From the NCBI RefSeq assembly GCF_023078455.1, contig NZ_CP095740.1:4266001-4330000 (forward strand): a stretch of DNA of 64,000 nt, read 5' to 3'. The translations under genes were made by a program, and so were the position numbers. Below the pieces are notes generated by a model. That model was given only the letters and a program-made list of their open reading frames with translations, did no database searches and was not told where the DNA came from. Shown one piece after another: positions 1 through 8,854 of the stretch (positions are counted from its first letter, which is position 1; every line of letters begins with the position of its first letter). The stretch is from Luteibacter aegosomatis. Lineage in GTDB: Bacteria > Pseudomonadota > Gammaproteobacteria > Xanthomonadales > Rhodanobacteraceae.

Positions 1-3000
1 GTCGCTGCCGTCGCCCTGGCCACTCGCCTTGAAGTAATGACTGGCGTCGCTCACGCTGCCGGCCACCGCATCGAGCTGGCCCTTGTTCACCGCATCGGTG
101 TCTTCCGTTCCCGCGGCCACGTTGGTGATCTGCCGAGTGGCCGCCGGATAGAGGGTGCCGCTGGAAGCGTCTTCCCACGGAGCGGCCGCACCTACCGAGA
201 TCGTGTTCTCGCGATCGGCAAGCGAGCCGTAACCCAGGGCCACGCTGTTGTTGGCGGTCACCCTGCTTTCGGTTCCCAGTGCCGCTCCATACTGTGCAAA
301 CACCGTACTGCCTTCGCCCAGCGCCACGGAATATCCGTTGGCATAGGCTCGATCACCCAGTGCCGTGCTGTAGTCGCCGAGGCCCAGGCTGGCACTGCCG
401 AGCGCCGTGCTTCTGAGGCCACTGGCGCTGGCATTCATGCCCATCGCGGTACCGCGCACGCCGTCGCTCGTACTGCCGGTACCCACCGCCGTGGAGAAGT
501 CGCCGGAAGCCGTCGAGAAACTGCCGATCGCCGTGCTGGACTCGCCGTTGGCGTTGGATATCCAGCCGATCGCTATGCTCTGCGATCCCGCCGCGGTGCT
601 CTGGGGACCCACCGCCGTCGAAACGTCGCCATAGGCACTGGACGAGGCACCCACCGCCACGCTGCCCACGCCCACCGCGCTGGCCGCGCTACCCAGCGCG
701 GTCGAACCGTCACTGTACGCCGCCGCGCTCGCGCCGACCGCCGTCGACTGCACACCATCGGCCAACGACTCCGATCCCAGCGAGGTCGAAAGATCGCCCG
801 TGGCATTGGCCACGGCGCCCAAGGCCACGGCTTCCGCGCCGGAGGCGTAAGCGCCCACGCCGTTGGCCGTTGCCGCGAAGCCGCTGGCGGTCGCGCTCGC
901 ACCCACCGCCGTGCCGCCCACGCCCGCGCTCGTCGCGCCGGTGTCCACCGGCACGCCGCCGTTGGTGATCAGCGCGTTGCCGTTTTCGTCCACGGCATTG
1001 CCGCCCACCGCCACGCTGCCCGGACCCGTCGCCTGCGCGTTCGCACCGTAGGCGGCGCTGTTCTGGCCCGAGGCCACCGCGCCGTAACCCGACGCCGTCG
1101 CCTGCTGGCCCGTCGCCACCGCGCCCGATCCGAACGCGCTCGCACCGTCGGCGCCCGCGAACGCCCCCGAGCCCGCCGCCGTGGCGTACTGGCCGATGGT
1201 CTGCGCATCGTCGCTGCCGTCGCCGTTGCCGCTCGCCTTGAAGTAGTGGCTCGCGTCGCTCACGCTGCTCGCCACCTCGTCCAACTGCGACTTGTTTACC
1301 GCGTCGGTCGCTTCCGTACCTGCGCCGACGTTGGTGATCTGCCGCGTCATCGCGGCATGCACCACGCCATTGCGATCGACCCAATCCTGCGACGCACCGA
1401 CCGACACCGTATTGTCGCGCACGGTCATCGAGCCCGAACCCAGCGCCACCGAACCGGCGTTGTTCGCGTAGCTGCCCGCGCCCAGCGCCACGGCTCCCTC
1501 GAACACCGCCGTGCTCCGCGAGCCGATGGAAATCGTATCGTCGAGCGCCGTGCCCGACTGGTAGCCGAGCGCGATGGAGTTATTGCCATAGGCCGCCGCT
1601 TCGCCACCCACGCCCGTGGCATTCTCGCCGTAGCCGATGGCGAATTCGCCCAGTGCCGTGGCGTTGTTCTGGTAAGCCGCCGCGCTCCAGCCCAGCGCGG
1701 TTCCGCGCGTACCGCCCGCCGCGGCGAGCAGGCCCACGGCCGTGCCATAGTCGCGCGAATAGGCCCCGGCGCCGAACGAGGTGGCGCCATAGCCCAGCGC
1801 CTGCGTATGCAGGAACGCCGCACCGCCGGGGATGCCATAGAGGAGGTTCGCCTGGCCGCCGACGGCTGTGCTCGATTCGCCGAGCGCCTCGCTCTTGTAA
1901 CCCATGGCCATCGCGTAGTCGGCGGAGGAGTTCGCCGAAGCACCCAGTGCGATGCCCTGCACGCCCATCGCCTGCGCGTTCGCGCCTGCCGCGTAGCCCA
2001 ACGAACCGGCGGCTAGCGCGTTGTTGCCGAAGGCCATGCTTTGCGCCCCGGCGGCCTGCGCCCCGGCGCCATAGGCCGCGCTCGCATCGCCACTGGCGAC
2101 GCTGCCGATACCGGTCGCGGTGGACTGGTTGCCCGTGGCGACCGCGCCGCTGCCGGTCGCGGTGGCGCCGTCGGCGCCGGCGAACGAACCGGAGCCCGTC
2201 GCCGTCGCGAACCGGCCGAGCGCCTGCGCGTCGTCCGTGCCGTCGTCGTTGCCGGTGGCCTGGTGATAGCGCGACACGCCGTCGACATCGTCGGAAAGCT
2301 GGCTGACCGTGCTTTCCACGCCGTCGACGCGCGTGGACACCTTGTCGACCGACTTTGACAACGTATCCACCCTGTTGGACACCCCGGTGACGTTGGTCGA
2401 TACCTTGTCGAGCTGACGCTTGTTCACCGCGTCGGTGGCCTGCGTGCCATCGGCGAGGTTGGTGAGCTGCCGCTCGGCGTTCTGCGAACCGATCGAAACC
2501 GTGTTGGCCCGGTTGGCGATGCTGTCGCTGCCGAGGGCGACGGAATTCTTCGCCGTGGCCTGCGCGTCCGTGCCGAAGGCGGAGCTGGCCGAACCGCTGG
2601 CCATGGAGGATTCGCCCACCGCCACGGTATCGGTACCGCTGGCCCGCGAGGACTGACCCAGCGCCGTGGACCATGCGCCGGTGGCCTGGGCGTCATATCC
2701 GTAGGCGGTCCCGTCGTCGTTGGCTTTCGCCTTCGTGCCGACGGCCGTGCTGTATTCGCCGCTGGCCTTGGCCGAGGTGCCGCATGCGAACGCATCGGTG
2801 CCCTTGGCGACCGGCGCCTTGCCCTGCAGGCCGAGCAGGTAGCCGCCACAGACGTTGCTGCCGTCGCCCGCATGCACCGGCGCGCTGCCCAGCGCCAGCA
2901 TCATGCCGGCGGCCAGGGGCAGCGCCGCCATGGCGGCACGCGCTCGCTTGGCGGATCCGCCCTTGCCGTTCGCGCGTGCGAATTCCGACGCGACCACGAG

Positions 3001-3045
3001 CATGCCAAGCGACTTGTTCCAAACCTTGCTGTAGATGGTATTCAC
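1..3045 (-). CDS. YadA-like trimeric autotransporter adhesin, 5' part (C-terminus outside window)
   Basis: Type Vc secreted adhesin: trimeric head and stalk displayed on the cell surface and anchored by a C-terminal YadA barrel, which lies beyond the window. The frame starts at a GTG (3045) behind a GGGAGGAAG ribosome site and stays open for 1015 codons. Residues 1-24 are a typical extended signal peptide region (VNTIYSKVWNKSLG, then VVASEFA), followed by a hydrophobic core and a likely cut after APVHA (about residue 59). The rest is built of YadA-head-like repeats of the type SxAxGxxAxA. Neck/stalk segments of the form RQITNV..GT..TDAVNK.QLD recur, with coding positions near 2419, 1291 and 82, so the large modules are 1128 and 1209 nt apart. 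An acidic GDGSDDAQ-type motif follows each neck. Autotransporter class is certain; the ligand cannot be predicted. Confidence 0.93.
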   Translation of the reverse strand, partial: MNTIYSKVWNKSLGMLVVASEFARANGKGGSAKRARAAMAALPLAAGMMLALGSAPVHAGDGSNVCGGYLLGLQGKAPVAKGTDAFACGTSAKASGEYSTAVGTKAKANDDGTAYGYDAQATGAWSTALGQSSRASGTDTVAVGESSMASGSASSAFGTDAQATAKNSVALGSDSIANRANTVSIGSQNAERQLTNLADGTQATDAVNKRQLDKVSTNVTGVSNRVDTLSKSVDKVSTRVDGVESTVSQLSDDVDGVSRYHQATGNDDGTDDAQALGRFATATGSGSFAGADGATATGSGAVATGNQSTATGIGSVASGDASAAYGAGAQAAGAQSMAFGNNALAAGSLGYAAGANAQAMGVQGIALGASANSSADYAMAMGYKSEALGESSTAVGGQANLLYGIPGGAAFLHTQALGYGATSFGAGAYSRDYGTAVGLLAAAGGTRGTALGWSAAAYQNNATALGEFAIGYGENATGVGGEAAAYGNNSIALGYQSGTALDDTISIGSRSTAVFEGAVALGAGSYANNAGSVALGSGSMTVRDNTVSVGASQDWVDRNGVVHAAMTRQITNVGAGTEATDAVNKSQLDEVASSVSDASHYFKASGNGDGSDDAQTIGQYATAAGSGAFAGADGASAFGSGAVATGQQATASGYGAVASGQNSAAYGANAQATGPGSVAVGGNAVDENGNALITNGGVPVDTGATSAGVGGTAVGASATASGFAATANGVGAYASGAEAVALGAVANATGDLSTSLGSESLADGVQSTAVGASAAAYSDGSTALGSAASAVGVGSVAVGASSSAYGDVSTAVGPQSTAAGSQSIAIGWISNANGESSTAIGSFSTASGDFSTAVGTGSTSDGVRGTAMGMNASASGLRSTALGSASLGLGDYSTALGDRAYANGYSVALGEGSTVFAQYGAALGTESRVTANNSVALGYGSLADRENTISVGAAAPWEDASSGTLYPAATRQITNVAAGTEDTDAVNKGQLDAVAGSVSDASHYFKASGQGDGSD

Positions 3046-3188
3046 GAAAAACTTCCTCCCAGGTGGCCGCTCAAAAGCGAATAGATGCGCGCACCGCGCC
3101 TCGCGCGATGCGTCGCCCGTCCGTCGCCGTCGCGGCGGACTTGCCGTCCAAAACCGTTCCCCTTACCCCGTGCCCCTTGCCGCGAAGC

Positions 3189-3217
3189 AAAGAGGCCCCG
3201 TCGCGCGGGGCCTCTTT
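3189..3217 (-). terminator. Intrinsic terminator after the metalloprotease gene
   Basis: An 11-bp perfect stem (AAAGAGGCCCC with GGGGCCTCTTT) around a 7-nt loop lies just downstream of the metalloprotease stop on the minus strand. The arms end in A and T tracts, so it could also work on the plus strand. It separates the protease locus from the adhesin gene. Confidence 0.8.
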
Positions 3218-3228
3218 CTTCCATCGGC

Positions 3229-5175
3229 TTACTTCACGTACGTACCCAGGACGCTTACGCCCGAGTAGGCCTTCTCTCCCTTCACGGTCAGCGTCCAGGT
3301 GCCCGCGGCGGGTTTCGCCGCCGTGTACATCTCGGAGTTGCCCGGACGGTTCGGCTGCGTCGTGACCTTGCCCGACGGATCGGTCACGCTGATCGACACG
3401 TCACCCGAGCCGCCATAGGTGCGCAGGCCCAGCGTCTTCGCGTTGGCCGGCACGTCGAGCGTGTACGCCTTGGTGGCACCCACGGCTCCCTGCTGACCGG
3501 TCAACGCGACGTTGTTGGTCAACGCGATACCCGGAGGCGGAGGCGGCGCGCCCCACGCGTCGAACTGCTTCTGCGTTTCCGCATCGGACAGGCACGCGTT
3601 GAGGCTGCTGGCCTGGCCGGCGGTGATGAGGCCGTCGGCGGCGAGCTGCGAGGCATAGGCGGTGATCGCGCTGCGATACGCACCCACGTCGGCGGCACTG
3701 CCGGCGAGGATCTTCGCGTTGGCGAATACGTTGGCACCGATGATCATGCCGCCCGGCACGACCCTGGGAATGCCGGTATCGCACGTCAGCAGCAACTGGT
3801 TGGTGTAGTCGATGCCCCAGCCGATGTCCTTGAACAGCGCCGGACCGAGGTCGAGATCGATTTCGCCGCGAAGATCCTGGTTGATGGCGTATTCCATGAT
3901 CGCGTTCGGCGTCAGCCGCGTGTCGTAGTGCGAGAACGACGAGCCGCCCGCGAGCACGGCCGGCGCGTAGATCTGCACGCCGTCGGCATTGGTACCGGCC
4001 AGGCCGTTGCCCTTGGTCACCGAGCCGGTGAGGCCGGCGAGGTTGGCCTTCAGCGTATTGCCGTCCGCCTGGCTCACCAGGATCACCGGGATGTTCACCG
4101 GCGAGGCGGGCGTACCACCCGGGGTCACCGCGGCGGGCTGGTTGTTGGCGAGCAGCACGGCGGTGGCTCCCGCGGCCTGCGCGTTGAGCGACTTGACCGT
4201 GAAGTCGCAGGTGCCGCGATCGATCAGCGCCACCTTGCCGGCGATGGCCGATGCATTGGTGATGGCATTGCAACCGTCGTTGGGCACGGCCTGAACCACG
4301 GCACCCGAGAAATTGGCGCTGGTGGCGAGCGGACCGAAGCTGGCCTGCGCAAACCCGTAGTCACCCACCGCGCCCGCCGGAGCGGTGACGCGATAGACGT
4401 CGGGCTGCGAGAGCGCGAGCGGCGCCTCGGCCACGACGGTGGCGCCGGTGAACGCAAGGTTGCCGTCGTCGACCGCGGCGGAAACGCGCTGGGCGTTCGT
4501 CAGGCTGTACCAGGGCGTGCCCTTGTACTTGACGAAGTAGCTGTAGATGTCCGGGTTGCCCTGGAACGGCTGGCCGGTCGTGAGGCTGTCCAGGCCGAGG
4601 AAACCCAGACCGTGCGACATCTCGTGCAGCACGACGTTGAGGAAGTCGATCTGACCGGACGGCACCTTGTGGTCCAGGCCCATGTACCACTTCGAGCCCT
4701 CGATGCAGCCGGGCGAACCCAGCGCGCCGTTGAACTGGCTCTGGATGTCCGGATTGCCCGGATCGCCGTCTTCACCGGCGATGGCATCGGCCTCCGCACC
4801 CGTCACCCACGTATTCGCGGGAACGTTGCCTTGCGGCGAATCGAAGGTGAACACCGAGACCGGGCCCGACGAACCGAGCACGCCGCCGGTGGCATCGCAC
4901 TCCAACGGCTCGAAGGTCGCGTTGTTGACGATGGTGACGTCGCTCTTGAGGTACGCACCGTGGATGTCGGCGGCGAACAGGAAGACGTTGAACGCCTGCT
5001 CACCGAACGTCGTTCCCGGGTTGCCGCCGATCGGCGTGGCGGGCGTGTGATCGTCGAAGCCCTGGCCGGTGCCCACGTCCTGGTTGACGATCTTGATCGT
5101 CGCGGCGCCGGCGTTCATGGCACCGAGCAATCCGGCGGCGAGAAGGGCGGTGTAGAGAAGTCCGCGACGGTTCAT
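3229..5175 (-). CDS. Secreted zinc metalloprotease with PA insert and C-terminal PPC-type domain
   Basis: Predicted secreted 648-residue protease. Residues 1-24 are a signal peptide ending NAGA. The zinc motif HEMSHGLGF is at residues 184-192 (ligands His184 and His188, base Glu185). Residues of about 265-400 resemble a protease-associated (PA) domain (VALIDRGTCDFTVK, then NIPVILVSQADG), which commonly shapes substrate access. A conserved stretch near 420-450 (SHYDTRLTPNAIMEY, then LFKDIGWGI) belongs with the catalytic part. The last 90 residues (TYGGSGDVSISV and AAGTWTLTVKG) form a bacterial pre-peptidase C-terminal domain closely like that of the serine protease at 5757. The start overlaps the stop of the upstream 145-codon gene in an ATGA and has GGAGG before it. 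The third metzincin ligand position holds Gly194, so the fold is not a standard metzincin. Confidence 0.85.
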   Translation of the reverse strand: MNRRGLLYTALLAAGLLGAMNAGAATIKIVNQDVGTGQGFDDHTPATPIGGNPGTTFGEQAFNVFLFAADIHGAYLKSDVTIVNNATFEPLECDATGGVLGSSGPVSVFTFDSPQGNVPANTWVTGAEADAIAGEDGDPGNPDIQSQFNGALGSPGCIEGSKWYMGLDHKVPSGQIDFLNVVLHEMSHGLGFLGLDSLTTGQPFQGNPDIYSYFVKYKGTPWYSLTNAQRVSAAVDDGNLAFTGATVVAEAPLALSQPDVYRVTAPAGAVGDYGFAQASFGPLATSANFSGAVVQAVPNDGCNAITNASAIAGKVALIDRGTCDFTVKSLNAQAAGATAVLLANNQPAAVTPGGTPASPVNIPVILVSQADGNTLKANLAGLTGSVTKGNGLAGTNADGVQIYAPAVLAGGSSFSHYDTRLTPNAIMEYAINQDLRGEIDLDLGPALFKDIGWGIDYTNQLLLTCDTGIPRVVPGGMIIGANVFANAKILAGSAADVGAYRSAITAYASQLAADGLITAGQASSLNACLSDAETQKQFDAWGAPPPPPGIALTNNVALTGQQGAVGATKAYTLDVPANAKTLGLRTYGGSGDVSISVTDPSGKVTTQPNRPGNSEMYTAAKPAAGTWTLTVKGEKAYSGVSVLGTYVK

Positions 5176-5609
5176 CGTGTGGCCTCCGGTGCCTTCGGCG
5201 CGGCCTGGTCGCCGTCGTGGTGGATGCTGATCGTGCCGTCCGCGTTGCGGGTGGCGACGACGCTGCTCATCATTTCCTGCGGCACCTTGACCGCCTTGCC
5301 GTGCATGCCGTTGCCGAAGTCGACGACGCGAACGGTCTTGGCCGCGTCGGCACGGGTGCGCGGCTGCGCGGAGAACGAGGTGATGCGGTTCTGGCGTTCC
5401 TGGAACGCCTTGGCGTAGGCGGCCCGCTCGGCATCGGTCGGCGCGCGCAACTGGTGCGTCACCGGATCGATGGCGACCTGCACGCCCGCGGCCACGGCAC
5501 GCGGGGTGGACTGAGTGGTAGGCGTGTCGGCGGCGTACGCCGCTCCCGCCACGGTGAACATGCCCGTCAGCACGAGGCCGACGGCCTGTGCCAGTGTTCG
5601 TGAAGTCAT
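5172..5609 (-). CDS. Small secreted protein of unknown function, coupled to metalloprotease
   Basis: A 145-residue protein with a signal peptide (hydrophobic 8-23, AYAAD cleavage region). The mature part has a charged middle (DAERAAYAKAFQERQNR) and a C-terminal segment with alternating hydrophobics (VRVVDFGNGMHGKAV, then GTISIHH). I do not recognise the family with certainty. It starts behind GGGAGG and its stop overlaps the metalloprotease start by 4 bases, so the two are translated together. Size, export signal and coupling suggest a chaperone, propeptide-like inhibitor or accessory factor for the protease; this is inference. Confidence 0.75.
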   Translation of the reverse strand: MTSRTLAQAVGLVLTGMFTVAGAAYAADTPTTQSTPRAVAAGVQVAIDPVTHQLRAPTDAERAAYAKAFQERQNRITSFSAQPRTRADAAKTVRVVDFGNGMHGKAVKVPQEMMSSVVATRNADGTISIHHDGDQAAPKAPEATR

Positions 5610-5720
5610 TACCTTTACCTCCCTAAAACGGCGCCGGGACCCCTCCCTGCACGCCCACCGGCGAAGGCCCCCTCGCCGGCGCTAAGACGTCACGGACACC
5701 GCGCCCCCTACGCGGGTCCA

Positions 5721-5747
5721 CGGCCGGCGAACGGATCCGCCGGCCGG
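5721..5747 (-). terminator. Terminator-like hairpin after the subtilisin gene
   Basis: A 9-bp GC-only stem (GGCCGGCG with CGCCGGCC plus one flanking pair) lies 10 bases past the subtilisin stop on the minus strand. There is no T-run after it, so it may be a weak or Rho-assisted terminator. It sits between the two protease transcripts. Confidence 0.5.
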
Positions 5748-5756
5748 TGTCGCTGC

Positions 5757-7712
5757 TTATGGCTTGGTGAAGCTCGCCAGCACGGTGACGTTGGCGAACG
5801 CCTTCGTCCCGGCATCCACGGTCACGTACCAGGTACCCGCCGCCGGCTTGGCCACCGTCACCGTCTCGCTGTTGATCGACGGCCTGGCCGAGGTGAAGTC
5901 GTAGGCGGCCGATGTCGCGGCTCCGCCGTTCTTCACGTAGATCGTCACGTCGCCGCTGCCGCCATAGGTGCGGAACGCGAGGTTGCGCGCACCGGTGGGC
6001 ACGTCGATCTTGTAGGCGATCGTGGTGCCCGGAGCGCCGCCCTGGCCGGTAAGCGCGGCGCCATTGGTCAACACGACGGCATCGTCGCCGGGATTGCCGG
6101 TGTCGTTACCTAACGCCTTGTCGATCGCCGCATATGCGTCGACGATGCCCGTACCGATGGGCTCGTCCGGCGTGGATGGAAAACTCTTCGTCGTCGACAC
6201 GAGATAGCCGCGGATCTGCGCGGGCGTCGGCGTCGGCAGGTTCGCCCCCTTCACCGCCGCGAGCATCAGGGCGACGGTACCGGAGACGTGCGGCGCCGCC
6301 TGCGACGTACCCGCGTAACCGCCATAGGTGGCGGCGCCCGGTTCGTGCGCACCGGCGTTGAGCGCCTGCCAGACGAAGCCGGCGTAGGGCGTGGACGTGC
6401 CTGACGATGCGTCGTTGGGATAGATGCCGCCGCCGGGCGCGGACAGCGCCACGGTCGATCCGTAGTTGGAGTAATACGCCCGCTTGCCCGTGATGCCGTT
6501 GGAGGCCACCGTGATCGCGCCCGGGCAGCTCGCCGGCGAGTAGTTGGCCGCGTCGTCGTCGGAGTTGCCCGCCGACACCACCACGGTGGTGCCACGCGAG
6601 ATCGCCATCGTGATGGCGTCGGCCGTGACGTCGTCGTCGACGCACGCGCCCTCGCCACCCAGGCTCATGTTGATGACCTGCGCGGGATGGGTGTTGTCGG
6701 GCACGCCGTCGACATGGCCACCGGACGCCCAGACGATCGCGTCGGCGATGTCGGAACTGAGACCGCCGCAATGACCGAGCACGCGCACGGGCAACACCTT
6801 AGCCTTGTATGCCGTACCCGCCATGCCGGTGGTGTTGTTGGTCAGCTCGGCGACGGTGCCCGACACGTGGGTGCCGTGCCAGCTGGAATCTTCCTGGGGA
6901 TGGTCGTCGTCCGCGCAGCCGCCGTTGACGGCGAGGTATTTGTCCTCGGTGGTCCAGTCGCCCGGATCCCAGCCGCCTGGGACCCGGCCGTCGGTCGAGC
7001 GGCCGGAGTAGAAGGCGTCGGTGATGAAGTCGTAGCCGGCGTCGGCCAGCGAGGTGTCGAGGTCGGGATGTTGCGTGATGCCGGTATCGAGCACGGCGAC
7101 GACCACGCCGTTGCCGTCGGAGAGGTTCCATGCGTTCGCCACGTTGGCGCCGCCGCGGTTGGCGTAGGCCACGGTATCGCCGCCGATCGTCTCGGGCGTG
7201 CCGTTGGCCGGGCGCAGGTGCCACTGGTATTTCGCGTAGTTGGCATCGTTGGGTACGAACGGCGTGACGTCCGTCGCGCGAACGTCGTCGCCCGCCCGCA
7301 TGATCACGTCGGCCTGCACGTGGCTCACGGCCGGGTTGGACGCGATCTGGCGGATCAGGGCCACGGCATCGTCGTGCGAGAGCTTGCGCGACGTGCGTAC
7401 CAGGTCGGCGCCCGTGGCGAGCTTGCGGCTGTACGTGGCGAGCACGGCGCCACTCTTGCCCGCGCGAAGCTGGGCACTCGTGGCCGAGGCGCGCGAAAGC
7501 GCCGCGGAGACGGCCTGCGTGGCGGCCGCCGGACTGGTTCGCTCCCGCGTGCCATCGCGATAGGTCACGATGAAACCGTCGTATCCACCCGGCGAATGCA
7601 GGTTCGATACGTTGAAAGTGGCGGGCGTGCCCGCGCTGGCGCAGAACGCGACGGGCGCAAAGCCCAGGACGAGCGAGGCGACGAGCGCCCTCGCACTGTT
7701 GCGGATTACCAT
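5757..7712 (-). CDS. Subtilisin-like serine protease (S8) with N-terminal prodomain and C-terminal PPC-type domain
   Basis: Extracellular serine endopeptidase, 651 residues from the ATG at 7712, preferred over a GTG two codons upstream because AGGGG lies 8 bases before it. The signal peptide ends near residue 25, followed by an inhibitor_I9-like prodomain (residues 40-140, ending VSHVQADVIMR). The catalytic triad is visible: Asp209 in VAVLDTGITQHPDL, His279 in HGTHVSGTVAE, Ser470 in YAGTSQAAPHVSG, with oxyanion Asn383 in VVSAGNSDDD. Residues of about 560-650 form the PPC-like domain (RTYGGSGDVTIYV and AAGTWYVTVDAG), strikingly similar to the neighbouring metalloprotease C-terminus. The domain order matches secreted proteases of Xanthomonadales. 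Confidence 0.95.
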   Translation of the reverse strand: MVIRNSARALVASLVLGFAPVAFCASAGTPATFNVSNLHSPGGYDGFIVTYRDGTRERTSPAAATQAVSAALSRASATSAQLRAGKSGAVLATYSRKLATGADLVRTSRKLSHDDAVALIRQIASNPAVSHVQADVIMRAGDDVRATDVTPFVPNDANYAKYQWHLRPANGTPETIGGDTVAYANRGGANVANAWNLSDGNGVVVAVLDTGITQHPDLDTSLADAGYDFITDAFYSGRSTDGRVPGGWDPGDWTTEDKYLAVNGGCADDDHPQEDSSWHGTHVSGTVAELTNNTTGMAGTAYKAKVLPVRVLGHCGGLSSDIADAIVWASGGHVDGVPDNTHPAQVINMSLGGEGACVDDDVTADAITMAISRGTTVVVSAGNSDDDAANYSPASCPGAITVASNGITGKRAYYSNYGSTVALSAPGGGIYPNDASSGTSTPYAGFVWQALNAGAHEPGAATYGGYAGTSQAAPHVSGTVALMLAAVKGANLPTPTPAQIRGYLVSTTKSFPSTPDEPIGTGIVDAYAAIDKALGNDTGNPGDDAVVLTNGAALTGQGGAPGTTIAYKIDVPTGARNLAFRTYGGSGDVTIYVKNGGAATSAAYDFTSARPSINSETVTVAKPAAGTWYVTVDAGTKAFANVTVLASFTKP

Positions 7713-7861
7713 GTGCACTACCCCTGGCTCGTGGTACTGCTCGTGGACGACCGATTGCCGGCCATCCTCCCTTGATGCCCGATAAGGACATCCCCTGCAT
7801 AAGGTCCTTTTTCCCTTCGAAGCGCTTCCCGGGCGTCGGCCTCATGGCGACGGTCTTTGGA

Positions 7862-7890
7862 ACCTAACAGCACGAAAATGCGAACGTCAA
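7862..7890 (-). promoter_or_regulatory. Candidate sigma70 promoter of the subtilisin gene, overlapping an inverted repeat
   Basis: On the minus strand, TTGACG (7890-7885) is followed by a 17-base spacer and TTAGGT (7867-7862). The -35 hexamer is one arm of the inverted repeat CGTCAA-TATT-TTGACG (7885-7900), a plausible operator. The leader to the ATG at 7712 would be about 140 nt. The rest of the gene-free interval 7713-8046 is ordinary, moderately AT-rich sequence that must also hold the tatD promoter, which I could not place. Confidence 0.4.
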
Positions 7891-8046
7891 TATTTTGACG
7901 GCATCTTTTTCCCTGGCCTTGCGCTCTAGGCGAAAAGTCTCGTCAAGACTCGATTCGGACGTCCATATGCGTTTCAATTCAGAACCTTGCGCGGCGATAA
8001 CACGCGCGATCCACATTCAAACCATCGTCTCAAAACAAAGCAAATC

Positions 8047-8832
8047 ATGGACTTGATCGACATCGGCGCCAACCTCACCCACGATTCCTTCCGTCAGGAT
8101 TTTGACGACGTGCTGGCCCGGGCCAGCGCCCACGGCGTGGGCCGGATGATCGTCACGGGCGCCTCCCGCGAGGGAAGCGAGCACGCCCTGGCCATCGCGC
8201 GGGCGAGCGGCGGCCGCCTTTTCGCCACCGCCGGCGTGCATCCGCACCACGCCATCGACTACGACGACCCGACCGATGAGGTGCTCCGCCGCCTCGCCGC
8301 CGAGCCGGAAGTGCGTGCCGTCGGCGAAACGGGGTTGGACTACAACCGCAATTACTCGCCGCGGGAGATACAGCGCGAGGTGTTCGAGCGTCAGCTGGCC
8401 ATCGCCGTGGAGGTGGGCAAACCGCTCTTCCTGCACCAACGCGACGCGCACCACGATTTTCTCGCCATCCTCAAGCGCTATCGCGACCGCGTGCCCGCGG
8501 CGGTGGTGCATTGCTTTACCGACAACGGCGAGGCCCTGCGCGATTACCTCGACCTCGACTGCCATATCGGCATCACCGGCTGGATCTGCGACGAACGGCG
8601 AGGAGCGCACCTGCGCGAGCTGGTGAAGCTCATTCCCTCGGGCCGGCTGATGATCGAGACCGACGCGCCCTACCTGTTGCCGCGCACGTTGCGGCCGATG
8701 CCGAAGGATCGGCGCAACGAGCCGATGTACCTGGCGCACATTCGCGATGAAGTCGCGCGGGATCGTGGGGAGTCGCGCGAAGCGTTGAGCGAGTCGACGA
8801 CGCGGACGGCCGAGGCTTTCTTCGGTTTGTAG
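8047..8832 (+). CDS. tatD: TatD family metal-dependent DNase
   Basis: Cytoplasmic 3'-5' exonuclease/DNase of the TatD family, linked to DNA quality control. The 261-residue product matches E. coli TatD over its whole length: MDLIDIGANLTHDSF at the N-terminus, GVHPH, GETGLDYNRN with the metal-binding Glu, HQRDAH, HCFTDN, GITGWICDERRG and ETDAPYLLPR. The ATG at 8047 was chosen because it gives the standard TatD N-terminus; a longer frame upstream has no family support. Monocistronic, convergent with the antiporter gene 22 bases away. Confidence 0.95.
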   Translation: MDLIDIGANLTHDSFRQDFDDVLARASAHGVGRMIVTGASREGSEHALAIARASGGRLFATAGVHPHHAIDYDDPTDEVLRRLAAEPEVRAVGETGLDYNRNYSPREIQREVFERQLAIAVEVGKPLFLHQRDAHHDFLAILKRYRDRVPAAVVHCFTDNGEALRDYLDLDCHIGITGWICDERRGAHLRELVKLIPSGRLMIETDAPYLLPRTLRPMPKDRRNEPMYLAHIRDEVARDRGESREALSESTTRTAEAFFGL

Positions 8833-8854
8833 CTTTCGCTACGGATGATTCGCC

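Noticed and set aside
37..2016. Open frame of 659 codons on the plus strand
   Set aside because: It is the complement of the repetitive adhesin gene; its Arg/His/Ala-rich repeats mirror the adhesin repeats.
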